From the NCBI GenBank assembly GCA_035772405.1, contig JAYKKM010000159.1:626501-690500 (forward strand): a stretch of DNA of 64,000 bases, in the 5' to 3' direction. Under the pieces are notes generated by a model. It was not told the origin of the DNA and searched no databases. It worked only from the letters and a program-made list of their open reading frames with translations. Positions within the stretch are counted from its first letter, which is position 1. The number at the start of each line of letters is the position of its first letter. Positions 53,373-64,000 of this stretch are shown one piece after another. Source of the stretch: Chrysogorgia sp. JL179-B06 (lineage: Eukaryota; Cnidaria; Anthozoa; Scleralcyonacea; Chrysogorgiidae). The position numbers were made by a program, and so were the translations under genes.

Positions 53373-56278
53373 TTACATATAGCCGATTAATTTGTGTTTA
53401 AAAATAACAATGGATTTTTCAGCCTTCAGGTCTTTTGGAAGCCCATTAAACAACAAGCTTCCTTGAAATTTGAAGGTCTTCCTTCCAGCTTCAGTTTTTA
53501 CACGTGGTATAACGAGGGAACATCCATCTCCTCTCGTGTTCTTTCCATGTTGGAGTACTTTAAAGTAGGTATGGAATTTGGGTGGAGATACACGTTGTAA
53601 AGATTTATGGACATCTATCATGATCTGCTCGTTGATAATGTCAGCAATTTGTTTCCATTCAGTTGTCGTTTGCTTGGAGCATACAATTTGTTTCCCACGG
53701 TCTTGTAGTGCCTGAAGTTTGACTTTCAGGTAGGTTGGAAGTCCCAGGTGAACTACTGGACAATAAGTAACTATTGGTTGGATCATGCTATGATATATTT
53801 TTCCAGCTATTTCAGAAGTTAAGTTGGATCTGACACGCTTCAATAGCTTGAGCCTCGAGGATACTTTCTTGTAAACTGTGGCCAAATACTCATGCAGATT
53901 TAAGTGTTGGTCCAAAATTATTCCCAGGTACTTATATTGTGTTGCTTCATTCACCTTCTCTCCGTTTATGCTTACATTGATCTTGTAAGATTCATTGCTG
54001 AGTTTTTTCGCAGATCCATACAAAATAAATTCTGTTTTTCCTTTCTTTAGGTTGAGTGTAAGATGGTTGTCGCTCATCCAACTCGCAATGCGATTTACCT
54101 CCTCGTTAAGAGTACTTTCAATAAGCGAAGCGCTCTTGTTGCTGTAATAGATAACAGTATCATCAGCGTAGAGAATAATTTTGCATTGCGAAAGTTCGGT
54201 GTATATGTCATTAATTAGCATCGCAAACAAAAAAAGGGCCAAGAATAGAGCCCTGAGGAACTCCATGAGTGATGTAATTCTTTTCTGATAACATTCCTTC
54301 GAAGTTAACAAATTGGGATCGAGCAAACAAGAAACTTGAAACCCACATCAGTTCATTGTCATTTATACCATAAGCAGGTAGTTTATTGAGAAGACGGGCA
54401 TGGTTCACTGTATCGAAGGCCTTTCGTAAGTCCAGAAACACAGCCCCTGTTAACTGCTGACTGTCCATACTTGTTCTGATATCGTCCATAAGGATTGTTA
54501 CTGCATGCTTGGTTGATCGCTTTTGGCGAAAACCATACTGAGAATCGTTGAGAAGTTCGCTTGACTCTAGATAGCATGACAGGCGATTATAAACAAGTCT
54601 TTCTAGAACTTTCGAAAACACCGGGAGCACCGATATGGGTCGATAGTTGTCAAGTGACGTTTTGTCTTCTGACTTATAGATTGGTAATATTTTGGCAACT
54701 TTTTCAGCATTTGGAAAGAGACCACACATCAGGCTACGGTTTGCAAGGATAGTTAGTGGTGAAGCAAGTTCCTCGGCAGCATCTTTGACCAGTTTAGGAG
54801 GGATGTTATCCAGACCATCAGCTTTCAGGGAGTTGATTGATTTTAAAATTCCCAATACTTCTTTGTATTGCACGTCGATAAAGTGAAAACTGTAGTTGTT
54901 CGGATTCACTTTGGCTGGTAGATCTTTCAAGGTATCTTCTTGCCAAACTGAGTTCACAAAATTCGGTATTGAGGATTTTATCAAAGAAGCAACATGCGTA
55001 AAGTAGCTACAGAACGCATTTGCAATCGATTGTTTTGTCAGAGACTAGTTCATTTGCTATTATAAAAGATTTACTTGCAGTTGTTTTATCCTTAGCAGGG
55101 TAGCATTTTTTAATCTGTTTCCAAAAGTCCTTGGGTTTCATATCATTCTCCATGAAAATCGATCGTTCATAATTGGCTTTAACTTTTCGTATAGCGTATG
55201 TTGTTCGATTTCTCAGCCTCCGGTAATTTATCCAATCTTCGGGATTCTTGGTACGTTTGGCTTTTCGTAACTGATAATCACGCTCATGCATCATCTGCTT
55301 TAAATCTCTTGTTAGCCATGGACAGTCTTTCCCTCGAACTGTTCTTTCGATAAAGGGGGCATGTCGGTCAATGACGTTTCTAACGATGGTTTTAAACTGG
55401 ACCCAAGCTGTGTTAAAGTCTGAATGTAGTATTGCGTCATCCCATTTCTGATTTCGGAGATCGTTTTTAAACGCTGCGGCGGAATAGTTTTTATAATTAC
55501 GAGTGAAAATTTTTCTCGGGAGGTATTTTGTACAATTTGTTTTCCTAATTACGCCAACGAGATCATGGTCACTAAGGCCAGATTTACTAACAAAGGCTTT
55601 TCTAATGTTCTCTTTGTTTGTTGTTAACACAATGTCTATGAGCGAGCTTGAGTTAGCTGTAACTCTTGTGGGTTCGGTTATCATTTGTTTTAGACCATTG
55701 ATTTGTATTGAGTCCTTCAAGTTTCTGTTGTCGGATGGCTTTGAGTAATCACAGTTCATGTCCCCAGAGAGGATAATTTCTTTATTATCTTTTGTTGCGG
55801 ATTTTAGAATATCATTAAATTCGTTTTCAAAATTTGCATTCAAATAGTTTGACGAGTTTGGTGGTCGATATGTAAAACAGATGAGAATTGACTTAGAGTT
55901 CTTGATAAAAATTTCAATCCAGACTGCCTCGATGGATTGACTTTCGAGATCTGTTCTTCGTTGGAAATTCAGGTCGTCTCGAATGTACACGTATACTCCT
56001 CCCCCTGAACCATTTTTCCTGTCATACCTCTCACCGGTGTAGCCATGAATTTGAATTTCTGCATCCGAGATTGACGAATTTAACTTGCTTTCGGTAATGC
56101 CAAGGACGTGAATATTTTTATTTTGGCTGTCACATAACAATCGTATCATGTTAATTTTAGAAAGCAGACCATTCACGTTTTGATGTAGTATCTTCATCCC
56201 TCTTTCGGCAATTAACAATCGCAAAATTTGCAAAAAACAATAACATACCATATAATAAAGTTTAGGTAAAAAAGACAC
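53373..56278 (-). pseudogene. Near full-length ORF2 of a CR1/L2-like non-LTR retrotransposon (two frameshifts)
   Basis: Minus strand. 56197-55007 is an APE-type endonuclease (MKILHQNVNGLLSK, ITESKLN, SGDMNCDYSKP, SGLSDHDLV) followed by a linker. 54984-54211 is the first part of the reverse transcriptase (LDNYRPISVLPVFSKVLERL, GAVFLDLRKAFDTVNH, HGVPQGSILGP). 54326-53373 is the second part (ILYADDTVIYYS, KYLGIILDQHLN) with the C-terminal domain. Frame breaks near 55000 and near 54230-54290 are single indels, so the copy is young but inactive. No ORF1 was recognised upstream of 56280. Confidence 0.92.
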
Positions 56279-56284
56279 TGATTA

Positions 56285-56780
56285 AAACCAACAGTTCAAT
56301 GGCCCTTGAAAAACATCGACCAACACTCGTTTCCATCCGCCAAACTGACGTCTCAGCTTCGATTCCTGCAGTAGTGTCATTTTAGCTTAGCCTCCTCCGC
56401 AGCCGCAGGAAACTCTGTGGCTTCTTTTCCCGAATCAAATATATAGCTTGTTTTGGTCAGGATTGCAAGGAAGTATTGGCCCTCGCCCCCCTGGCGCATT
56501 TAATTTTCCTCTCCCCATGCTCTTGTTAATTTCAGTGGCTCGGCCAAAACAGCGTTGGAAGCGATTTGAGTCATTTGACTCCGCGGGAAAAGAAAATTTT
56601 AGCTCATATTTGAGAGAGTTAACAAAGTTCCTCGATTTATCTAATGCATGAGGCGCGCGATATTGACCGAGTTCACGCGGGAGAGGAGACTGGATAAATC
56701 GCCTTTTCGGATGCCAGATTTGTCTGCGGAGGAAGGCTGAAGCTACGCAGATTTTATGAAAGGAGATGTGTTGGTGAAAC
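56285..56780. other. No gene recognised upstream of the retrotransposon ORF
   Basis: Possibly 5' UTR of the minus-strand element. No ORF1 family was identified. Confidence 0.35.
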
Positions 56781-56784
56781 GGGG

Positions 56785-57371
56785 GTTAATCAAAATGTGT
56801 GTTAAACTGTTAATCAAAGTGTGTTAATCAAAAGGTGTGTTATTGAGAAGGTGTGTTACTGACAAGTTGTGTTACGAAACGTGTGTTGCTGAAAAGGTGT
56901 GTTAATCAAAAGGTGTGTTTATCAAAAGCTGTGTTATTTGAAAAGGTGTGTTATTTTTGAAGGTGTGTTATTTAGAAAGGTGTGTTATCAAAAAGGTGTG
57001 TTATCAAAAAGGTATGTTATGAGTAAGGTGTGTTATAAAAAAGGTGTGTTATATTTCAAAAGGTGTGTTAATGTAAAAGGTGTGTTATTGCAAAAGGTGT
57101 GTTTTCTTTCAATGGTGTGTTACATTACACACCTTTGGTTGCCAAAAGGTGTGTAATCTAAAGGTGTGTTAACTAAAGGTGTGTTAGCTAACACGCCTAG
57201 GTGTGTTAATGAACACGCCTAGGTGTGTTAATGAACACACCAAGGTGTGTTAATGAACACACCAAGGTGTGTTTTTAAAAATAATTGTCAAAAGGTGTGT
57301 TAAATTAACACACCTTGGTGTGTTAATGAACACACCTTGGTGTGTTAATGAACACACCTGTTTTTAGAGTG
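56785..57371. repeat. AAAGGTGTGTTA repeat array ending in GTTTTTAGAGTG
   Basis: About 40 GTGTGTTA units, first as direct AAGGTGTGTTAT repeats, then as ACACACC/GGTGTGT palindromes. The right edge (57360-57371) is the same GTTTTTAGAGTG terminus as in the two TA-target elements, but the next bases are CA, not TA, and no left end was found. It is probably a truncated member of that family. Confidence 0.75.
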
Positions 57372-57549
57372 CACTTAACGACTTGAACGGTGGTTAACGA
57401 GGTATATATAGCCATCGTAATGGTTGAGATAAGATATAAGACACGACTGCGTCGATGATCTCAAATAAGAAGGAAGTTCAAGCTGAAATATACAAGTTTG
57501 TACCTGACGTAAACTATCAAAGTTGCAGCTTTCATTCTCTTAAAATTGT

Positions 57550-58200
57550 GATATGCCAAACTTGCCAAATTCCGTCAATTCAAAATATCTTCAAAATTCT
57601 GGTCAGGAATTGTTAAGGGCTTTTGTGCAAAAACTTCGCCATCTACACCCTTTTCCCAAAAGTAAAGAGACATAAGTTGAAAAACTTATGCAAAACAGGA
57701 TGGATAGGAGTTAAACGAGTGCATCGAGAATATATCGCACTAAATGAAAGGTACGGGCTCACAGACGATGACCTTGCTTTCATCCAAAATAACGAAATAT
57801 AGAACTGCGACGCCCAAACTAAGACAGTGGCAACTGAAAAACGACACTATGACAAAATTTGCACACATTTTCAGCTTCGTTTTTGCAAAGGAAATCATGG
57901 AGCAGATACGGTCACTCCTCTGCACCCTACTCGTCTATACCCTACTATTTCAATCAGCGATGTAAGGAGAATAACATATTGCTAATGAGCTTGAGGTTTA
58001 ATCCTCCTGTGAGAAATGCGAAAGGGTATAAGCTAATCGAAAATACTGGTTTCTCTTTCCTTAGATTACGTATAGGTCAGTGTCATCACTCTATACATAC
58101 ATACCGAGCTCCCTGTTTTGATTAATGAATCTGACATCAAATTGGTCGAAGATTTTTGTTGTTTTAGTGAGAGAACTGAGTCTACAAAATCTCAGATCTA
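57550..58200 (+). pseudogene. Degenerate coding remnant, unidentified
   Basis: Protein-like segments pass between frames on the plus strand: MPNLPNSVNSKYLQNSGQ near 57553, YIALNERYGLTDDDLAFIQ near 57731-57790, then HYDKICTHFQLRFCKGNHG near 57844-57900. They look like one eroded protein, but I recognise no family. Confidence 0.3.
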
Positions 58201-59205
58201 CGTATAACTAAAAATCGTGTTGTTTGTCGGAGAAAAACAGGGCATCTGGTTCTACAAGCATATATTTGAAAGATAAGTAGGCCTTGAATCATTCTAATAA
58301 AGAGTTATCTGACTTACAAAGGAGCGCTATAAAAAGGTCTTAAGTTTGTCATCGCATCTCACAACGTTCCAACAAAAATTATTCAACTAGGTGATCATCT
58401 AAACGTCTGGTAACAGGTGAGGTCAGTAGCATTCTTAGGCGGTTAATACCACTTTTGAAAAAATATGGACAGTAATATTTTCAAAGCTCTGACAGCTCTT
58501 AAGAAAGATCCAGATAGGCGTGTTCTATCAGTATAGATAAAGGCAAATTGTGTTGTGGTTATGGACAAAAGCCAATATCACGAGAAAGCTACGAACCGAT
58601 CCGACTAGTCAATTTCAAAGAAGTTACACAAAATGTTAGTTGATTTGAAAAAAGCTTGAAAGAGCTAATTGCATATATAAGATTATACAACAGCGATGGG
58701 CTATCTCCACAATTTCACGGCTTACTTATTATCTCATTCATCAATTCTCATAGGAATATAATTGTCACCAGTCAAAAATTCACTTGAATTTGAGGATTTT
58801 ATTAAGAATATTACCGTAGGTTTTTCAATTCATTGGATATGTACATGTACATTATCTATCATGGCAATTAAAGATTATTATTATTATTATTATTAATATT
58901 ATTATTATTATTACCACCACCACTATTTTTATTATTATATAGCATTTAGTAAATGCTAATTTAATAATTCATGAGGAAAAGACAAAGGAAATCACTACCA
59001 TGTCCGTGGTTTTAAATGTGATAAAATTTCATCTTAATTTACAAAAACTTTAGCTTTGATTTTCTCGGCTTAGACAACATCGATTTTCAAAATTACTACG
59101 CCAATGAACTTATCAAATGGGTCGTTTTTTAAGCTATTCAAAACACTCGCAGTACGTGTTTTATCAGATATAAAACACTGCTGCTCGTGTTTTTAATATA
59201 CTTAA
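58200..59205. other. No gene seen
   Basis: AT-rich, with a TTA/ATT trinucleotide run at 58876-58912. Nothing else supportable. Confidence 0.4.
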
Positions 59206-59209
59206 TTAC

Positions 59210-59357
59210 TGATTATTATTATACAGGACCACATTGAAAAACATTTATTGGTGAGATTATAATATATAGTGGAAGTAATATTACTATATTTATGAGGGCA
59301 GTGTTGAGAAAGTCGAATCAGTGTGGCTGGGGATTACTGATTTGACTGTTTATTGTT
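59210..59357. repeat. Left half of duplicated flank, copy A (interrupted)
   Basis: It matches 61230-61390 in order (ACAGGACCA, GTGGAAGTAATATTA, TTTGACTGTTTATTGTTGAT). The match resumes at 60353-60402 after the (TA)n/hammerhead block. Confidence 0.8.
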
Positions 59358-59366
59358 GATTAATAT

Positions 59367-59571
<205 letters not shown>

Positions 59572-59609
59572 AGACAAAAGGACAAACTTGGGTTACTTCA
59601 TTCGAACTT

Positions 59610-59669
59610 TAATCACGACAAATTTGTTTCGTATGGTAAGCGGAACCTACCACACTCATCAGGTGATTA
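59610..59669 (-). ncRNA. Hammerhead ribozyme motif in left arm, minus strand
   Basis: Stem I TAATCAC (59669-59663), core CTGATGA (59662-59656), 10-pair stem II, GAAA, palindromic stem III ACAAATTTGT, cleavage-site C (59617), stem I partner GTGATTA (59616-59610). It is the exact inverted copy of the plus-strand motif at 59738-59797. Confidence 0.88.
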
Positions 59670-59683
59670 TCGCGTCTGATCCT

Positions 59684-59723
<40 letters not shown>

Positions 59724-59737
59724 AGGATCAGACGCGA

Positions 59738-59797
59738 TAATCACCTGATGAGTGTGGTAGGTTCCGCTTACCATACGAAACAAATTTGTCGTGATTA
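59738..59797 (+). ncRNA. Hammerhead ribozyme motif in right arm, plus strand
   Basis: Stem I TAATCAC (59738-59744), core CTGATGA (59745-59751), stem II of ten pairs with a TTCCG loop (59752-59776), core GAAA (59777-59780), palindromic stem III to 59789, cleavage-site C at 59790, stem I partner GTGATTA (59791-59797). All invariant core positions are present; three G-U pairs occur in stem II. Type I topology with minimal stem III fits hammerheads of Penelope-like elements. Confidence 0.9.
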
Positions 59798-59835
59798 AAG
59801 TTCGAATGAAGTAACCCAAGTTTGTCCTTTTGTCT

Positions 59836-59948
<113 letters not shown>

Positions 59949-59976
59949 TAGAGTGCTGCGTAGACAGTGTTTTGAA

Positions 59977-60141
59977 TATATAGCAAAGTGAAAAGGTGGT
60001 AAACTGCCAAGAATTTAGTGACGAGATACTGACGTTTCGAGCGGAGCCCTTCATCAGAGTAAGACCTGATGAAGGGCTCCGCTCGAAACGTCAGTATCTC
60101 GTCACTAAATTCTTGGCAGTTTACCACCTTTTCACTTTGCT
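59977..60141. repeat. Palindrome with partial hammerhead core
   Basis: Arms of about 75 bp (AGCAAAGTGAAAAGGTGG at the ends) meet at AGAGTAAGACC. On the plus strand CTGATGA (60066-60072), a GGGC/GCTC stem, GAAA (60085-60088), a three-pair stem III and C at 60103 fit a hammerhead, but the upstream strand of stem I is missing because the palindrome centre cuts it off. Confidence 0.75.
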
Positions 60142-60142
60142 A

Positions 60143-60352
<210 letters not shown>

Positions 60353-60402
60353 AACCATTAAACAATGTTTTCACTCTCACGAACGAAACGCAAATTCTTC
60401 CA
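60353..60402. repeat. Right half of duplicated flank, copy A
   Basis: TTTTCACTCTCACGAACGAAAC and the surrounding bases match 61395-61445 in the uninterrupted copy B. Confidence 0.75.
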
Positions 60403-61229
60403 TAATGTCTGGGCGAATTAAACAAAAATATTAAAAATATATTCTTACTATTCTCGGTTGTGACTTCGTCCTCCGGATGTGACCGCTTTTGGGCTCGATT
60501 ATCTGTTAAATAAATAATATTGTTATTAATTGTTCAACGTCGAAATGATACACCATGTATATACATGCACAGAACAGATCATTGTTCTGATTATGTGTGC
60601 AGCTAACACGCACTCACGAATACTTTATGTGTGGAGTAGATGACATCACAAGCGACTCGTCTCGGTCTCCATGTGTGTATCGGCCAAATTAATGGTGGCC
60701 GTAAATTTATTGAAAAGAAATTCAAACATGGTGTTTAATTCTAATGTATACGTTGTCTCGGTCAGTTAAATTAACAATTTAGCAGGAAAAAATCGAAAAT
60801 GAGGAAAAGGATCTAATTGCTTTAGGCAAGAGGATTGATTTTGTAACTGACATTTACTGTCTGAGTGATGATTATTAGTTTAATAGGAAGGGTAATATCT
60901 TCCTTGTTTGCATAAGTCATGTCCTGGCTATTTTTTATCACTGATATTTTGATTGTCTGAGCTGTTGTCATTTTACTAATTTATAAAGAACCGTTGATAA
61001 TTCCCAATGACTAAGGCATTAACCACGGTATGTACAGTATAGGTGCCACATATGTGGAAGTAATCTTATTAAATTTATGCGAGCAGAGTTGAGAAAATCA
61101 CTTGTATTTTGCCAGCTTATAGTTGATTTATGCTTTACTACATAAATAACGATTTGATTCTCGAGAATTAACTAAATAAACCAAACTAAAATTAAGGATT
61201 AATAATATATCATTTAGTTAATTGCCGTA

Positions 61230-61445
61230 AACTTAATTACTTATTATTATACAGGACCAGATTGGAAAACATCTATTGTTGACATTATAATAGTGGAAGT
61301 AATATTATTAAATTGGTGAGAGCAGTGTTAAGAAAGTCTGATGTCGCTGGAGATTACTACTTTGACTGTTTATTGTTGATTAATATTTAATCCATTGAAC
61401 AGCGTTTTCACTCTCACGAACGAAACGTAAATTCGTCCATAAAGT
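61230..61445. repeat. Duplicated flank, copy B (uninterrupted empty site)
   Basis: It contains in continuous form the sequences that flank the (TA)n/hammerhead block at 59.36-60.35 kb. A third, partial copy is near 61040-61150. Confidence 0.8.
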
Positions 61446-61469
61446 AGATTCTTCCGTTATCTTCGGAGT

Positions 61470-62985
61470 AGGTTGTGTATGAGTTGTTCTCCTTCGTATT
61501 TACGTTGATCTTAGGGGCAAGATCAATAGGCAGACGGAGTTACTGGCCAAACATCAGAAAGTGTGGAGAATATCAGGCGGACGCGTGTTTAGTGCAGTTG
61601 TACGCATACACTAAAGGAACAACAAATAATGCGCAGGCGTTCTTCTTGTCGTCTTCCAGGTTTCCAAGCATGTCTACAGTAGTAACGTTCGATTGAAGCG
61701 TACCGTCTGCGAGTTCCCCTGTGTGTGATAGGGTGCGGAATGTGTCTTTGTAATGTTGGCGATAAATCCACAAAGATCTTTAAATGAGTCTGGATTCAAA
61801 ATTGTGTGTTGGAAAAGCCCATGGGAATTTCGTTAATCCATCGGCGACTACCAGGATAATCCCCCTTTTCTCTTTTCCAAAGATAGGAAATCCATAGCCA
61901 GACGCTCCATGGGTTCTGAGACGTTGATGGGAATTAACGGCGCTGGCCGAGGATCGCGTGCCTTACGTTTTACGCATCGTTCGCAATTTCGGATATAAGG
62001 CCAATAGAATCGTTGCAGCATGAGATCGACTGTTCTATCGAGGCCGAGAAGTCCAACATCATCGTGCAGTCCTGGTTATGGATAGCTTTGGGAAGTACTA
62101 ATTACATGTCTCTCCTCTCCATCAATTTGTCGATTACGATACAGAATTCTGGATGACAAGACGATTTTTCTCGCGCAGCAAGCAGGACAGGTCTCTATAG
62201 GAAGCTGGGACCGCTGACCATGGGTACTAGTATATTTCTGTCCCGAGCGAAGGATCCTCAAGACGTGGGCAATAATTATATCTTGGTTCTGAAGCCATTT
62301 TCAGTCGTTTGTTGAAAACGAAGAGAGCTCTCCATGGTTGGGTAGAAAATCTCCAGGAACTGATTCACTACTCATGCAAACTGCCTCGACAGCAGGTACT
62401 TGGATTTCGTCGGTCGAAAACGGTTTGTTTGTCTCATAGAGCAAACAAAGTCCTTGAAAGGCTTCAGAAGAAAGGTGACGAGCTGTTTCATCGTTATTGT
62501 GTATTACAATAATGCCAATAATGGTTTTAGGTACTCTTCCATTGGTGTATCTTGGGTTTTTGCGATCATCTACTTGTGCATCTCCATTGCTTTTCCCTGC
62601 CCGATAAGTAATTGTGAGGTCGAACGCGGATAAACTTGCTGTAGTTGTGAGGTATGTTAGTGGATTGCTGTCCGTTAGAACATGGAACTGACGACCATAC
62701 AGATAATCGGAAAACGTTTCGGATAAGGCCCATTTCACCACCAAAAACTCGTGGCGATATATATGCTGAGTAAGGCTTTTCTGCTTCATTAAGCGTTCGA
62801 CTAACATAAGAGATGACGTGGTATTTACCATCTTCAACTTGGTACAGGGCATGAGCGCCAAGACCGTCTGAAGAGGCATCGGTGTGAAGAACAAAAGGGA
62901 GCTCAAAATCAGGCAAGGCCAGGATAGGTGACGAGGTCAGCCTCTGGATTAAGAGGTGGCGTTTTAGTGCTGACAACATCAGTGA
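61470..62985 (-). pseudogene. Ty3/gypsy pol relic (RNase H and integrase)
   Basis: Minus strand. About 62970-62600 encodes the RT-RNase H boundary (ALKRHLLIQRLTSSPILALP, HTDASSDGLGA, EFLVVKWALSETFSDYLYG, LTDSNPLTY). The integrase follows at 62060-61570 with HDDVGLLGLDRTVDLMLQRF, YIRNCERCVKRKARDPRP (the HHCC-type finger), MERLAMDFLSLEK and VVADGLTKFPWAF. Many frame changes. The 5' side ends abruptly near 62985 against a BEL/Pao fragment of opposite orientation. Confidence 0.85.
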
Positions 62986-62989
62986 AAAG

Positions 62990-64000
62990 GAGAACAGACA
63001 AATAACATTTGATGATATCGCCCATTTCGTTGAAAGAGAAGTCCGTGCAGCAACACCCACAGTATTCGGTGATATTTCAAGTGACACCAAAGACAAAGAT
63101 ACTGACAAGAATAGATCCCCCCATAGTGGATCTAAACGTTTCAGTTTTGCAGCCCTAGTTGATGAAGATGGCCAGAGAACTGACGAGAGTACAATTATTA
63201 TATGTATCCTTTGTTACAGCCCCCACAAGTTGGAAGAATGTAAAACCTTCCAAGATAAGCCCTATGATGAACGAATGGTGTTTGCTAAGAAGAAAGGACT
63301 CTGCTTTAATTGTTTGATTCCACGCCACCGAGCCAAAGAATGTAGAAGGGGCACGGCGTGTGCTGACTGTGGTAGAAAACATGCAACACTCCTGCATTCT
63401 CCATCACCCACTACCGATGATGTGAAATCTGAGGATGTCAACCAAGAATCGACCAGTCGAGTCAATAATGGATTCGTTGAGACCAGGAAAGTCTCACACA
63501 ATTCCATTAAGGCTGGCAGATCCAAGGTTGGACTTGCTGTGGTTCCAGTGAAAGTCAAGGCTAAAGGGATGGATGCTGTTGTAGTCACTTATGCATTTGT
63601 GGATGGTGGATCTAACTCCACGTTCTGTACCGAGACTCTTCTGAAACAACTGGGTCTCCAGGTAAGAAGACCGAGTTCTCCCTAACAACTTTGGAAAGGG
63701 AAAATAGCGTCACATAAAGCAGCGTCCTAAGTCTTGAATTGCTTGATCTAGAAGAAGAAAACTTTCTCGAACTGCCAACAGTTTTCTCAGTACAGTCATT
63801 ACCAGTGCCATTTGAGGACATTCCGAAACAAGATGTGGACAGGTGGGCTCACCTGCGTGGAGTCCGAGTGTCAGAGTTAGAAGTTCCAGTCGGTCTGCTC
63901 ATAGGGAATGACAACATCAAGGTACTAGAGCCGAAAGAGTTCAAGGAGAGCAAGGACCGAGGACCCTGTGCGACCACTGACTGTTCCATAATGGCGGTAG
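62990..64000 (+). pseudogene. BEL/Pao gag-protease relic, runs off the window
   Basis: The plus strand is open from about 62950 to 63685: ITFDDIAHFVEREVRAAT, then two Cys-rich fingers (CILCYSPHKLEEC; CFNCLIPRHRAKEC, CADCGRKH) and an aspartic protease with YAFVDGGSNSTFCTETLL at about 63590-63645. A frame change near 63680-63720 is followed by FSVQSLPVPFEDIPKQDVD and VGLLIGNDNIKVLEP in the next domain up to the window edge. RT and integrase would lie beyond it. Confidence 0.85.

Overview
The window looks like repeat-rich, AT-rich nuclear DNA of an invertebrate, most likely an anthozoan cnidarian. This is an inference. It rests on Polinton/adintovirus-type genes, BEL/Pao, Ty3/gypsy, CR1/L2-like and Crypton relics, dense (TA)n and pentameric TATAT satellites, and palindromic MITE families that I associate with corals and anemones. 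I see no complete, conventional multi-exon host gene. Almost everything recognisable is mobile or viral in origin, and most of it is broken.

Region 1 (1-13.8 kb) holds a Polinton-like (Maverick/adintovirus-like) provirus, cut by the left window edge. It has an unknown minus-strand gene, then on the plus strand a penton-like protein, a retroviral-type integrase with a C-terminal chromodomain, a membrane protein, a probable major capsid protein, an A32/FtsK-type packaging ATPase, and three smaller genes. A 6,970-bp transposon (4974-11943) sits inside the 3' end of the capsid gene. It has 12-bp perfect terminal repeats (CACTCTAAAAAC) and a TA target duplication. Without it the capsid frame continues in phase for a few codons and the ATPase follows directly. 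Most genes carry a TAGTATA-like motif at the start codon. The transposon contains subterminal ACACACC-type palindromic arrays, five tandem tRNA-Ala-like SINE units, a possible three-exon gene, TATAT satellites and a foldback element.

Region 2 (13.8-39.8 kb) is a graveyard of elements: a hAT-type MITE with a perfect 8-bp target duplication, a second TA-target MITE, Ty3/gypsy pol, BEL/Pao gag, a broken ORF with a histone H3-tail-like N-terminus, a (TA)n-embedded palindrome with hammerhead-like sequence, CR1/L2-like reverse transcriptase relics, several long palindromes, and a Crypton tyrosine recombinase pseudogene.

Region 3 (39.8-44.2 kb) is a compact element of about 3.7 kb bounded by near-identical inverted repeats of at least 245 bp. 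It carries a zinc-finger packaging ATPase, a pX-like small protein (frame-broken) and an acidic zinc-ribbon protein. No capsid, polymerase or integrase gene lies between the repeats.

Region 4 (44.2-64 kb) has BEL/Pao, Ty3/gypsy and CR1/L2-like relics, plus long (TA)n tracts that carry hammerhead ribozyme motifs. A tandem pair 230 bp apart (51.5-51.8 kb) and an inverted pair (59.6-59.8 kb) have complete cores and covarying stems. A paralogous copy of the flanking DNA at 61.2-61.4 kb lacks the insertion and serves as a natural empty site.
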